DNA from: Devosia sediminis
Lineage (GTDB): Bacteria; Pseudomonadota; Alphaproteobacteria; Rhizobiales; Devosiaceae
NCBI RefSeq assembly: GCF_016411825.1
Contig: NZ_JAEKMH010000001.1
Span: 868,001 to 932,000, forward strand
Reading direction: 5' to 3'
Length of the DNA: 64,000 bases
Position numbers and translations under genes: made by a program. Shown piece by piece: positions 36,544 to 44,304 of the stretch. Positions within the stretch are counted from its first letter, which is position 1, and each line of letters opens with the position of its first letter. The notes under the pieces were generated by a model. It worked only from the letters and a program-made list of their open reading frames with translations. It ran no database searches and was not told the DNA's origin.

Positions 36544-37890
36544 ATGGCGAAACTTTCCAAGAGACTGAGTAACGCGCGCAAGGCCCTCCAGTATTTCGCG
36601 GCACGCAAGGCATTCGACGGTTACCTCCGACGGGGGCGTGTACCGCGAGATCTGGCTCTGCTCTCGGCCGCTGCCGCCGACGGGCAAAAATTTCTCGACC
36701 TCTGCACCAGGTTGTCGACAAAGTCCGTTCAGGAGGGAAAGGCCACCACCCACTACACCTGGCGCACCGCTGGCGACGACAAAGTCCGCCACGCGCATGC
36801 AGCGCTCGAGGGCAAGGTGTTTTCCTGGTCATCACCGCCCGAGGGCGGCCATCCCGGGGCAGGGCACAATTGCCGCTGCTGGGCCGAACCCTATTATGGC
36901 GATCCGGCTGTGCCGGATTCCCTGTTGCAGCTTGTCCGTGAGCGCCGCGTCCCATCGGACCCGGTGCAGCGCATCGCAAGTATCGAGACGCTGACACGGC
37001 CGGATGGCAGCATGGCTGCCTCAACCATCGACATGGTCGACGGCACCAGCATCAACTCGATCTTCCAGGGATCCAGCGTCTCCCAACTGGTCTCCTTCCC
37101 AGACGGAGCGTCTTACCAGTTCCTGCGCGTTGGGCAGACGCGCGACCTGACAGTTCGGCAGGATGGCGAGACTCGCCTGCACGTCGCGCAGTTGCGCCTG
37201 TTTGCACCCGGCGCCGTGCCACCACTGGTGATCCCCCGGGCGCCATTCGGCCAAGTTGAACCTGATCACCCGCTGATCGAAACAACCGTCGTTCCATACG
37301 CAACGCTGTATCGCGGAGCACTGGAGCTTTACAACGCTGCCGTCGCTGCACCCGAGCCGATGGGGGTAGGGGCAAGTGACCTTCCGGTAATGGCCATCAA
37401 GGTGTGGCAGGGCGAGGGGGACGATGGCTCAGTTGTCGTGACGACAATCGCTCTCACGGCCGAGCAGGTGGCGCAAACCTGCAAAAGGTTACCTGAAATC
37501 CAGAGCTTGACCAATGCCGCCGCTCGAACCTTGACGCCGATGCGGCCCTTCCAGTCGCCACAAACTTTTGGAACTGCGCTGCATCTGACGGTACACCGCA
37601 TGATCGAAGCGATGAAACTGGAATTTCCGACGCGCTACTATAACCTCTGGTCTGAACTTACCGTATTGCCCGGCGGGGCCAACAGCGTGCTGGGTAACGC
37701 GTATTATGGTCAGGCAGGTTCCACTAGGTTGGACGTAGTTGAACGAGTAGATGGGACGACCGCCTGTGTCTATGACATCAAGACCGGGGATCGGGGGCTA
37801 TCCATGACGAGACTAACTGAACTGACCGATCGTACGAAAGAATTTTCCGGCGTCTCAATCGTTATTGTCGTGCAAGTGAATCCGGAGTGA
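36544..37890 (+). CDS. MuF-domain protein with C-terminal PD-(D/E)XK-like domain (toxin candidate)
   Basis: A 448-aa two-part protein. Residues about 60-120 form a phage head-morphogenesis (SPP1 gp7/Mu F-like) domain: YTWRTAGDDKVRHAHAALEG, PPEGGHPGAGHNCRCWAEP. After a middle section, the C-terminus (about 345-448) has FGTALHLTVHRMIEAMK, then RLDVVERV (D397) and VYDIKTGDRGLS (D411-I-K413), a PD-(D/E)XK nuclease layout. No other head or packaging genes surround it. MuF domains fused to toxin domains are known in temperate phages, so a polymorphic DNase toxin is my reading. The downstream gene overlaps the stop (GTGA). Confidence 0.75.
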   Translation: MAKLSKRLSNARKALQYFAARKAFDGYLRRGRVPRDLALLSAAAADGQKFLDLCTRLSTKSVQEGKATTHYTWRTAGDDKVRHAHAALEGKVFSWSSPPEGGHPGAGHNCRCWAEPYYGDPAVPDSLLQLVRERRVPSDPVQRIASIETLTRPDGSMAASTIDMVDGTSINSIFQGSSVSQLVSFPDGASYQFLRVGQTRDLTVRQDGETRLHVAQLRLFAPGAVPPLVIPRAPFGQVEPDHPLIETTVVPYATLYRGALELYNAAVAAPEPMGVGASDLPVMAIKVWQGEGDDGSVVVTTIALTAEQVAQTCKRLPEIQSLTNAAARTLTPMRPFQSPQTFGTALHLTVHRMIEAMKLEFPTRYYNLWSELTVLPGGANSVLGNAYYGQAGSTRLDVVERVDGTTACVYDIKTGDRGLSMTRLTELTDRTKEFSGVSIVIVVQVNPE

Positions 37891-38594
37891 GCACCGCGAA
37901 AGAGATAAAGGCGTTTGTCGCGCCATTCCTGGAGCGCCACCCCGAACTGCGGCTTCATAAACGCCGAGTGTTTCGACCTCAGGTCCGGCACTGCGTCGTG
38001 GGCATTTCGTTTGAGGTTCCGCACTATCGGGGCGAAATCATTCCCCGGTGGGAAGTGTCCTATCTCTTTGCACCTCCGCCCTATTCTGCTGCCGGCTTTG
38101 GCGGACGTTTGGAGAAGGGCTGGGGCGAACTCGGCGATCCCGGCCTGCAAACGCGGGTCTTTGCGGATATGGACAGAGTGCTCCAGGACATCATTCCAGC
38201 TGGGACGTCGATAGAAAATGCCATTGAAGTAAACAGACACGCGCCTTCGTACTTCGGAGAAATGACGCCTCAGGGTCATGCTCTTCTCCTTGCGGCTCTT
38301 GGCCGATTTGAAGAGGCACAGCCGATTCTCCAGGAAGACGTGGCGCGTAACCGCCTGAATTTTGCAAGGGCCGCTGGCAGCGGCTTAAAAGGGGCAAGTG
38401 CATCAAACCCTTCACACGGCTACGCCGAATGGTTAGCTACCATCGAAAATCTCGAAAAACTCCTTGAGCTTCTGCGCGCTCAACAAACTCTAGCAGTTTC
38501 TTCACTTCTGCATGAATGGGAGGCGATAGGTGCCGAGTACCACGGCATCAAGCGCTATTGGGAACCCTCGCCCTTTCCATTCGAACGCGTCTGA
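37887..38594 (+). CDS. Unknown protein, candidate immunity protein of the MuF toxin
   Basis: A 235-aa cytoplasmic protein with no signal peptide or membrane helix. The GTG start overlaps the MuF gene's stop by four bases, which couples the two. Its N-terminal half mixes strands and charged helices; the C-terminal half contains TPR-like helices (ALGRFEEAQPILQEDVA) and a coiled segment (LATIENLEKLLELLRAQ). I recognise no family. Position directly after a nuclease-like toxin candidate is the only basis for the immunity suggestion; base composition looks less GC-rich than the flanks. Confidence 0.6.
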   Translation: MSTAKEIKAFVAPFLERHPELRLHKRRVFRPQVRHCVVGISFEVPHYRGEIIPRWEVSYLFAPPPYSAAGFGGRLEKGWGELGDPGLQTRVFADMDRVLQDIIPAGTSIENAIEVNRHAPSYFGEMTPQGHALLLAALGRFEEAQPILQEDVARNRLNFARAAGSGLKGASASNPSHGYAEWLATIENLEKLLELLRAQQTLAVSSLLHEWEAIGAEYHGIKRYWEPSPFPFERV

Positions 38595-38659
38595 CTACTC
38601 GCCGGAACCCTGACCCTAGCTCGCGTGTTGGCCTTCAACCATCGCGCAGGAGACCTTCC

Positions 38660-38851
38660 ATGGGCAACAAGGGCAATATTACCACGACCGAACACGATCC
38701 GCATCCGTCCAATGAGGAGCATACCCACGAGCAGGCTCGGCCGGGTGGGGCGCGGCCGCCGCGAAACGATATCGGTCCGAACGATGCGGTCCATGACGGC
38801 AAGCCGCAGCGCCGGCCGGCCAATGTCGAGAATGGGGATGCAGGCCGATGA
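38660..38851 (+). CDS. Small hydrophilic protein (63 aa)
   Basis: A polar, disordered-looking 63-aa product rich in histidine, asparagine, proline and glutamate (MGNKGNITTTEHDPHPSNEE... ending VENGDAGR). GGAGA precedes the ATG. The stop overlaps the start of the next gene (ATGA), so the pair is co-translated. Family unknown. Confidence 0.6.
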   Translation: MGNKGNITTTEHDPHPSNEEHTHEQARPGGARPPRNDIGPNDAVHDGKPQRRPANVENGDAGR

Positions 38852-39153
38852 ACGTCGCCAATCTCCAACTCGAAGGACTCTATCTGGCCGTCGCTGCCAT
38901 CAATGATCTGTTGGTAAAAAAGGGCGTTCTGGGCCGTGAGGAAATCGACCTGGCCCTGCGCCGCGCGGAGCAGACCGCCCTGGGTGACTATCGGGTGCAG
39001 GAGCTGAGCCCGGCGGAAAGGGATGCCGTCGCCTTTGCGTCGCGTCTGCTGGCGGTGGCGAACAACTCGGCAGGGGACGAGTTCCTCCCGCCCTTTTCCG
39101 AGCTCGCCAAGCAGGTGGGCCAGAGCAAGGACAAATATCCCGATCAGGGGTAG
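38848..39153 (+). CDS. Conserved-looking small protein, function unknown (101 aa)
   Basis: A helical, soluble 101-aa protein: NLQLEGLYLAVAAINDLLVKKGVLGREEIDLALRRAEQTA is followed by a second helix pair. Such a domain often belongs to a rhizobial protein of unknown role. It is translated after the 63-aa gene by a four-base overlap and converges on the cheW gene. Confidence 0.65.
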   Translation: MNVANLQLEGLYLAVAAINDLLVKKGVLGREEIDLALRRAEQTALGDYRVQELSPAERDAVAFASRLLAVANNSAGDEFLPPFSELAKQVGQSKDKYPDQG

Positions 39154-39159
39154 GTCAGG

Positions 39160-39714
39160 CTAAGGCTCGATCTCAACCTCGTCGAGAAAGACGAAATCGA
39201 CGTTTTCACCGGCCAGGGCAGCCGCGATTTCTACCGCGTGGCTGTGCACGGTTTCCTGGTCGAGGATGGCGACGAGATTGTCGCCCTGCCGGGCGATGCC
39301 GGCGAGGAAGCGGGCGGCCGATCCTGCAATCTGCGGGACTGCCAGCATGTCTTCGGGCTTCACTTCGATGATGTCGGACACGCTGTCGACCAGCAGGCCC
39401 ATATCGTGCCCTGCCACCTTGAGCACCAGGATGACCTGGCTCTCGTGCTGGGCGCGCGGCTCGGCAGAACAGCCGATGCGCAACGCTAGGTCGTGAATCG
39501 GCACGACGCGGCCGCGGATATCGATGACGCCGAGCACGTCAGGCTTCTGCGCCGGGAGGGGCGTCACCGGGCTCCAGTTGCGGATTTCGCGCATCGCCAT
39601 GATGTCGATGCCGAAATCCTGACCGGCGCAGGAAAAGGTGATGAATTGCCTCGGCTCCAGGCCAAGCCCCGGCGGGCTTTCGAATTCGTCCAGTTCCATT
39701 GCCAGAGCCGACAT
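39160..39714 (-). CDS. cheW: CheW-domain protein
   Basis: A 184-aa coupling protein. The SH3-like CheW domain runs from about residue 20: QFITFSCAGQDFGIDIMAMREIRNW, VLGVIDIRGRVVPIHDLALRIG, VDSVSDIIEVKPEDM. It would bridge CheA and receptors. No che operon is present here, so it is an isolated copy just outside the left island border. Confidence 0.92.
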   Translation of the reverse strand: MSALAMELDEFESPPGLGLEPRQFITFSCAGQDFGIDIMAMREIRNWSPVTPLPAQKPDVLGVIDIRGRVVPIHDLALRIGCSAEPRAQHESQVILVLKVAGHDMGLLVDSVSDIIEVKPEDMLAVPQIAGSAARFLAGIARQGDNLVAILDQETVHSHAVEIAAALAGENVDFVFLDEVEIEP

Positions 39715-39794
39715 TTTGACGCCTTACGCAAACTCGCACACGCCCCAGCGGGCAGGGCGATCATTGTCGAGAAAGGTTGTCGCAAGGTTAGTGC

Positions 39795-39811
39795 CTGGTG
39801 CGGGCGGCGGG
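39795..39811 (+). repeat. Left attachment repeat (attL candidate)
   Basis: The 17-base sequence CTGGTGCGGGCGGCGGG occurs here and again at 57090-57106, where its last 16 bases are the complement of the tRNA-Leu 3' end including CCA. The two copies are in the same orientation. The identity stops on both sides, as expected for a recombination core. Confidence 0.68.
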
Positions 39812-39965
39812 CACAGGAAACGAACATCACTCGATGTCAGCGCCTATCAATCCACATCAAAGTGCCAGCAAAACTAAGGGTGTTCTTGTTTCGTGCTGCG
39901 TCATGATGTATCACCTAGCCCCAGCCAATAGCGGCGGAAAAGGTGGATAGGCGGGTGGATAAGGA

Positions 39966-40619
39966 ATGGGGCGCGGCCTTCACAAACTTTCAGTTGTAGC
40001 AGTTAGGCACGCAGCGCCCGGCAAGCATTCCGATGGCGGCGGCCTGTGGCTTCACAAGCGCGACGACGGCGGCGCGCAGTGGTTTCTCCGATACACCGTT
40101 CACGGACGGCGACGAGAGATGGGGTTGGGCTCGGCAAACTTGGTCACATTGAAGGACGCGCGCGACGCAGCAGCGGCATGGCGCGCTCGCTTGCGGGAGG
40201 GCATCGACCCGATCTCCGACCGAGACCGCCAGCGGCGCGCAGCGCGGCGGAACTTGCACAAGTTGAAGGATATTGCCCCCGATGCCTTTGAGGCTCGGAA
40301 GGCCGATCTGAAAGATGATGGCGTCGCCGGCCGCTGGTATAGCCCGCTGCAACTTCACATCTTGCCCAAGCTGGGCGACACGCCAGTAGGCGAACTCGAC
40401 CAGGCCGACATCAGAGATGCGCTGGCGCCGATCTGGCACACAAAGGCGGAGACAGCGATCAAGGCACTCAATCGCCTCGCCATCTGCATCCGATACGCGT
40501 TCATGGCGATGCCAAGAACCTCTCGGTGCATTTCGTCGGCACGACAGTGCCCGTTGCCGGCGCAATCATTGCTGACCAGGTCGAAGTTTTCGCAGCCTCG
40601 TCATCTGGTGACGCCATGA
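39966..40619 (+). pseudogene. Truncated P4-type tyrosine integrase
   Basis: The first about 175 residues match the DUF4102/SAM-like arm-binding part of P4-like integrases: GKHSDGGGLWLHKRDDGGAQWFLRYTVHGRRREMGLGSA, then TLKDARDAAAAWRARLREGIDPI. The whole catalytic domain with its R-H-R-Y residues is missing. Similarity is lost at about base 40505, where the frame runs into the start of the tail-fibre gene. It cannot recombine DNA. Confidence 0.85.
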
Positions 40620-41620
40620 TCCCCCAGGCGGCGGTGGTTGTCGGCTATGGAGATAGTTGGGTCGCTGGGGACGTTGGCACTTCGCTCGAGCGGGAGAGCT
40701 TCCTGACCCAGTTGGAAGCCGAGTTGCCGGACGCCACGATCATCAATGAGGGCATTCCGGGCGGCGACGTGTTCGATCTGCTCGCGAATTTTGACACCGC
40801 TGTCGTGCCCCATAGTCCGACGCATGTGATCGTTTGCACCGGCACCAATGACGCCTACAGCCCAAGCTCCGGAACCTTCGACCCAACGGCGATCGAAGGC
40901 TTCACACTTGCCATGCTGCAACTGATCAGCCGCATCACCGGCATCGGCGCGAGACCGATCATCCTCGGTGTGCCCGCGCTTGCCGAGGCCGATGGGGCAT
41001 TTGCTGCCTGGGAGATGAACGCCAGGGCGATGAAGTACAGCAGAAATCTGTACCTAATGTTGTCGTCGGCCGGCGATCCCAGGGGCGGGTGGAGCAATAG
41101 TCCGACCTTGTCCCAGTACATCATCGGCCGCCCTGCGTCCGCTGTCGGGGCGGTGAATGGCAAGACGCTGGGGGAGGATGCGATAGAGTCGTCACGTTCG
41201 ACGACGGGCGCTGCCGGGCATGCCTACTTCTACAATCCGAATGGAACCGTGGGGATGATCTCCACCAGCGGCTCGGCAACCAGTTACCTCACCTCTTCGG
41301 ATGAGAGCCTGAAGGATTTTGACGGTCTTTATGACCCGGTGGCAGCGATCGACATCATTCGGGCAGATCCAGTTCGCGTTTTCACATGGAAGGTCGACGG
41401 TACTGCCGCGGTGGGGTGGGGTGCCCAGACCTCGTATTCAGTCTCGACGGACCTGGCGGTACCGGGAGAAGGACTGATCGGAGACGAGAATTTTCGGCCC
41501 TGGGGCGTAGACCAGGGAAAGCGCACGCCCTATCTATGGGCGGCCCTGAGTTGGGCGCTGGATCAAATCGACAAACTGGAATCGCGCGTGGCTGCGCTCG
41601 AAAGAGACAATCCGGAGTGA
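40526..41620 (+). CDS. Phage tail-fibre-like protein: SGNH hydrolase plus S74 chaperone domain
   Basis: A 364-aa product. Residues about 35-200 are SGNH-like (GYGDSWVAGD with the nucleophile serine, then VCTGTNDA). The C-terminus is an intramolecular chaperone of the peptidase S74 family: SDESLKDFDGLYDPVAAIDIIRADPV, then a terminal coiled coil LDQIDKLESRVAALERD. S74 domains trim themselves off after trimerisation of endosialidase-type tail spikes. The N-terminal attachment region is missing and the frame begins at the junction with the integrase fragment, so the protein is truncated. Confidence 0.76.
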   Translation: MHFVGTTVPVAGAIIADQVEVFAASSSGDAMIPQAAVVVGYGDSWVAGDVGTSLERESFLTQLEAELPDATIINEGIPGGDVFDLLANFDTAVVPHSPTHVIVCTGTNDAYSPSSGTFDPTAIEGFTLAMLQLISRITGIGARPIILGVPALAEADGAFAAWEMNARAMKYSRNLYLMLSSAGDPRGGWSNSPTLSQYIIGRPASAVGAVNGKTLGEDAIESSRSTTGAAGHAYFYNPNGTVGMISTSGSATSYLTSSDESLKDFDGLYDPVAAIDIIRADPVRVFTWKVDGTAAVGWGAQTSYSVSTDLAVPGEGLIGDENFRPWGVDQGKRTPYLWAALSWALDQIDKLESRVAALERDNPE

Positions 41621-41937
41621 AGGCTTTCTTCCTACCTCATCAACACAGGTCCAGGCCCCGTGCATTGGTTGCATGGGCAGTGGGCGTTGTCGTCGTCGCG
41701 ATGGTGATTGGCGGTGCCTTCGGCGCCAAGAGGATTGTCGAGGTCCTGGAACTCAACTCTATGCGGTTGGAGGCGCTGGAGGAGCGCTTGTCCAATGCCG
41801 AGGCGCGCATCCTCGGGGCAGAAGCGAGCCTCGTAGCGATCGAGGCCAGGCCCTGCACCTCGTGGCCATTCTTCGTCCAGATGAAGATGGCCAATGGTTT
41901 ATCCAAAACGATGTCGACCACCGTCCCTTTGGCATAG
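41617..41937 (+). CDS. Membrane-anchored coiled-coil protein (106 aa)
   Basis: A GTG start overlapping the previous stop opens a 106-aa product with one transmembrane helix (ALVAWAVGVVVVAMVIGGAF) and a predicted coiled coil (LRLEALEERLSNAEARIL-like pattern). Phage-type accessory product of unknown function. The last 76 bases are overlapped in another frame by the next gene, and one frameshift could join the two. Confidence 0.5.
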   Translation: MKAFFLPHQHRSRPRALVAWAVGVVVVAMVIGGAFGAKRIVEVLELNSMRLEALEERLSNAEARILGAEASLVAIEARPCTSWPFFVQMKMANGLSKTMSTTVPLA

Positions 41938-42224
41938 ACACCTATATCGAGCAGACGCCCGACAGCATCAAGATTTTCACTTGCTGCGGGGCTCCGCGAG
42001 ACTTCGCCGGCTCCATTCAGATCAACGGCGACGATCAGTTCGGCACGACCATCACCGGTCATGCCAATCTTGGCATCGGCGGGGCCACAATCGAAGTTCG
42101 CGCCAATGGCCGCAAGATCAATCCGGCGGATATCTGGTCATACCTGCCGCCGGGCGGCGGTAACTTCTGGATCGATATGTCCATGATGTCGGCCGGGGCC
42201 GAAACCGGTTCGTCCGACGGCTGA
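41862..42224 (+). CDS. Phage-relic protein of unknown function (120 aa)
   Basis: The frame starting at a GTG near 41862 encodes a soluble domain with many beta-strand-like stretches (DTYIEQTPDSIKIFTCCGAPRDF, ANLGIGGATIEVRANGRK, GNFWIDMSMMSAG). I do not recognise it; in position it could be a tail or fibre accessory protein. The start is not supported by a ribosome-binding site. Its overlap with the preceding coiled-coil frame may mean a frameshifted single gene. Confidence 0.45.
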   Translation: MAILRPDEDGQWFIQNDVDHRPFGIDTYIEQTPDSIKIFTCCGAPRDFAGSIQINGDDQFGTTITGHANLGIGGATIEVRANGRKINPADIWSYLPPGGGNFWIDMSMMSAGAETGSSDG

Positions 42225-42244
42225 CGGCTGACGAGACTTTCTGG

Positions 42245-42457
42245 CTACTGCCCCCGGCTGTCGTAGATGCACTCAAGCTCACCGTCATCATCAAGGGTGA
42301 CGGTGGCGGCGATGCTTTGAGAGAAGTCAGACCTAGCCATGGCCAGTGCGCCTTCCTTGGCGGCGCGTCGATGCAGGTAAGGTCCGAAGCGCATCGAGTC
42401 CCATGTGACGAACCAGCGACCGTCGCGCACTTTAATCAGGTATTCGTTGACCTGCAT
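42245..42457 (-). CDS. Small protein, function unknown (70 aa)
   Basis: A 70-aa protein (MQVNEYLIKVRDGRWFVTWDSMRFGPY...) with a short beta-rich pattern as in many small DUFs of phage islands. It starts directly after the TAG of the upstream 67-aa gene, on the same strand, so it is probably co-expressed with it. Confidence 0.55.
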   Translation of the reverse strand: MQVNEYLIKVRDGRWFVTWDSMRFGPYLHRRAAKEGALAMARSDFSQSIAATVTLDDDGELECIYDSRGQ

Positions 42458-42661
42458 CTAGCGCGCTGCCTCGTAGAGCCGCACCATGTTGGTGTTGGTT
42501 CCGTCTGACCAGTACACCTTGCAAACGAGACGGGAGGGGTGCCCGGCTCTAACCAGTTTCAGGTTGAAAGCGCGGGAGGCCGCACCCTCTGGCGTCACAT
42601 GGAGTTCGGTGATTTCAGGCTTCTCGGGGTTGCGCAAATCCACGATGCGAAACTCATCCAT
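42458..42661 (-). CDS. Small protein, function unknown (67 aa)
   Basis: A 67-aa protein beginning MDEFRIVDLRNPEKPEITEL. The ATG at 42661 is chosen because GGAGG lies five bases upstream; a longer frame would overlap the receiver gene. Family unknown. It lies 23 bases downstream of the receiver gene. Confidence 0.55.
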   Translation of the reverse strand: MDEFRIVDLRNPEKPEITELHVTPEGAASRAFNLKLVRAGHPSRLVCKVYWSDGTNTNMVRLYEAAR

Positions 42662-42684
42662 ATTTTCCTCCAAGTAAGGCTTCT

Positions 42685-43101
42685 TCAAACCGTCTTGATC
42701 ATCAGCTTCGTCAGGGCTTCGATGAGTTCGTCCATTTTGGCAGGTTTGCCGAAGATCTTGCTTCCCGGCACCGCTTGGGTCCGCCAGTCTGCTAGGCTGT
42801 CTCCCGTCAAGTAGATGACGGCGATGTCGGGATGAAGTTCGCGTGCTCTTTTGGCTACGTCCCAGCCGAACACGCCCGGCATGCGAATATCGGTCACAAG
42901 ACCGTGGATTTCTCGCCCTGGTTCGGCATTGAGCATATCTATCGCGTCGTCCCCACGAGGGGCTGAAATGACCGAGAAGCGCTCGCTCAACAGATCCTCC
43001 ATCAGGGCGAGGAGGAGGAACTCGTCTTCAACGAGCAATATCGTCTGGGTATCGGGCAAAGGAGACTTCCGGTTGACTGGGGTCAACTGGCGGGGTGTCA
43101 A
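42685..43101 (-). CDS. Single-domain response regulator (CheY-like receiver)
   Basis: A 138-aa receiver without an output domain. The phosphoacceptor aspartate is in GLVTDIRMPG, the acidic pocket is LLVEDEF, the threonine is in VIYLTGDS and the lysine in FGKPAKMD. The GWDVAKRARELHPDIAVIYLTG stretch is typical of FixJ/HWE-kinase partner receivers. A related, broken copy occurs at 53908-54162. It could receive phosphate from the HWE kinase in the same island. Confidence 0.87.
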   Translation of the reverse strand: MTPRQLTPVNRKSPLPDTQTILLVEDEFLLLALMEDLLSERFSVISAPRGDDAIDMLNAEPGREIHGLVTDIRMPGVFGWDVAKRARELHPDIAVIYLTGDSLADWRTQAVPGSKIFGKPAKMDELIEALTKLMIKTV

Positions 43102-43134
43102 AGGGTTCCGTAGCGGCTGTCCAGATCGCCCCGA

Positions 43135-43356
43135 TCAGTGCGGGTAGATCCGCCAGAACGGGAAAGTCAGCATGGTGACCATGATTCCGATCACGCAGAA
43201 GACGAACATTGTCGTCCGAATATCCGGGAAGCGGGTAGGCCACCATCGCTTGCCTATTCGTCCCACTACAAGGCCCACCAGTGTCCAAAGGACGATGTCG
43301 ACGGCAAAGGCGACGAGCATGAACACGCTCGTCTTCCCTATATCGAGCCAGGTCAA
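43135..43356 (-). CDS. Small two-helix membrane protein (73 aa)
   Basis: A TTG start that overlaps the upstream gene's TGA (TTGA) opens a 73-aa product with two hydrophobic helices (FMLVAFAVDIVLWTLVGLVV and TTMFVFCVIGIMVTMLTF) and a positively charged loop between. The coupling and helices support it; family unknown. Confidence 0.55.
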   Translation of the reverse strand: MTWLDIGKTSVFMLVAFAVDIVLWTLVGLVVGRIGKRWWPTRFPDIRTTMFVFCVIGIMVTMLTFPFWRIYPH

Positions 43357-43568
43357 GTGACCAGATATCCCTGAGAGGCCAAGGCCACCTCGACCTCGCC
43401 CTTGTCGGCGCCGATCACGCTGTCGCCGGCGACAGTGGTGGCGAAATAGCGCCAGTCGATGTGCTGGAGATGCTTCGGGATGGAAGCTTCTGGCCCGGCC
43501 GGCAGCACCAGCACCTGCGTTGGCGAGCCGTTGTGTTCCGGGGGCGAGATAAAAACGTTGACCTGCAT
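43353..43568 (-). CDS. Small protein, function unknown (71 aa)
   Basis: A 71-aa soluble protein beginning MQVNVFISPPEHNGSPTQVLVLP. GAGGAG lies upstream of the ATG at 43568. It overlaps the next gene by four bases (TTGA). Reminiscent of short phage or plasmid DUFs; no function known. Confidence 0.58.
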   Translation of the reverse strand: MQVNVFISPPEHNGSPTQVLVLPAGPEASIPKHLQHIDWRYFATTVAGDSVIGADKGEVEVALASQGYLVT

Positions 43569-43623
43569 ATGACGCTCCTCTTCTTCCCGGCCAATTGAGC
43601 CACGACAAAGCCCTTCACTCAAT

Positions 43624-43650
43624 GCCCCGCTTCGGCGGGGCTTTTCTTTT
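43624..43650 (+). terminator. Rho-independent terminator without an upstream gene
   Basis: GCCCCGC-TTC-GGCGGGGC followed by TTTTCTTTT is a textbook terminator on the + strand. The genes directly upstream are on the other strand, so it ends no visible transcript; it may be a leftover of an older gene order, or shield the endolysin gene from read-through. Confidence 0.82.
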
Positions 43651-43672
43651 ATCAACATCAATGGAGGCCGAA

Positions 43673-44302
43673 ATGGCCAAGACCAACGCGGAAGCGGTTT
43701 TCCGCGCGAAGGCGCCTGGCGTCATGGCGCAGCTCATCAGCGATTTTCCGATCACCCCTGCCGACGCGGCCGCGATCCTCGGAAATTTGGGCCATGAGTG
43801 CGCGGGCTTCACCAAGCTGCAGGAGATGAAGCCGACTGTTCCCGGCTCGCGTGGTGGATACGGATGGCCGCAATGGACCGGGCCGCGGCGCCGCGCCTAT
43901 GAGGCCTATTGCAAGCGCACCGGCAAGGACCCGGCCAGCGATGAGGCCAACTACGCCTATCTCTTCATCGAGCTCAAGGGCATCGAGGGCAGTGAGAAGG
44001 CCGCCATCGGCAAGACCATCGCTGCTGAAGGCCTAGACAACAAGGTTGTCGCCTTCGAGCAGGCATTCCTGCGGGCCGGGGTGAAGCATTACCCTGAGCG
44101 TAAGATGTGGGCGGCAATCGCGCTTGATGCCTATCACAAGGCCGGAAGCCCCGTCGGTCCGTATCCCCAGGCCGAGCCGACCCCCACACTCCCATCCAAG
44201 CCCCCGGAGCCGCGTCCCAGCGCTCCGAACGCGCTGTCGGCCTTCATCATCGCAATCATCGTCCTGGCCGCCGCAGCGGCCTTTTTCTATTGGAGGTTCT
44301 AA
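43673..44302 (+). CDS. Phage endolysin (tail-lysozyme-like) with C-terminal anchor
   Basis: A 209-aa protein: the N-terminal about 140 residues carry AAAILGNLGHECAGFTKLQEMKP (catalytic glutamate) and GGYGWPQWTGPRRRAYEAYC, typical of the phage tail lysozyme family; then a proline-rich linker and a C-terminal helix (FIIAIIVLAAAAAFFYWRF), suggesting membrane anchoring. GGAGG precedes the ATG. The next gene follows after two bases. Confidence 0.78.
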   Translation: MAKTNAEAVFRAKAPGVMAQLISDFPITPADAAAILGNLGHECAGFTKLQEMKPTVPGSRGGYGWPQWTGPRRRAYEAYCKRTGKDPASDEANYAYLFIELKGIEGSEKAAIGKTIAAEGLDNKVVAFEQAFLRAGVKHYPERKMWAAIALDAYHKAGSPVGPYPQAEPTPTLPSKPPEPRPSAPNALSAFIIAIIVLAAAAAFFYWRF

Positions 44303-44304
44303 CT

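Noticed and set aside
36544..37890. Start of a prophage head module
   Set aside because: No other head gene on either side; the C-terminus is nuclease-like, so an orphan toxin is favoured.
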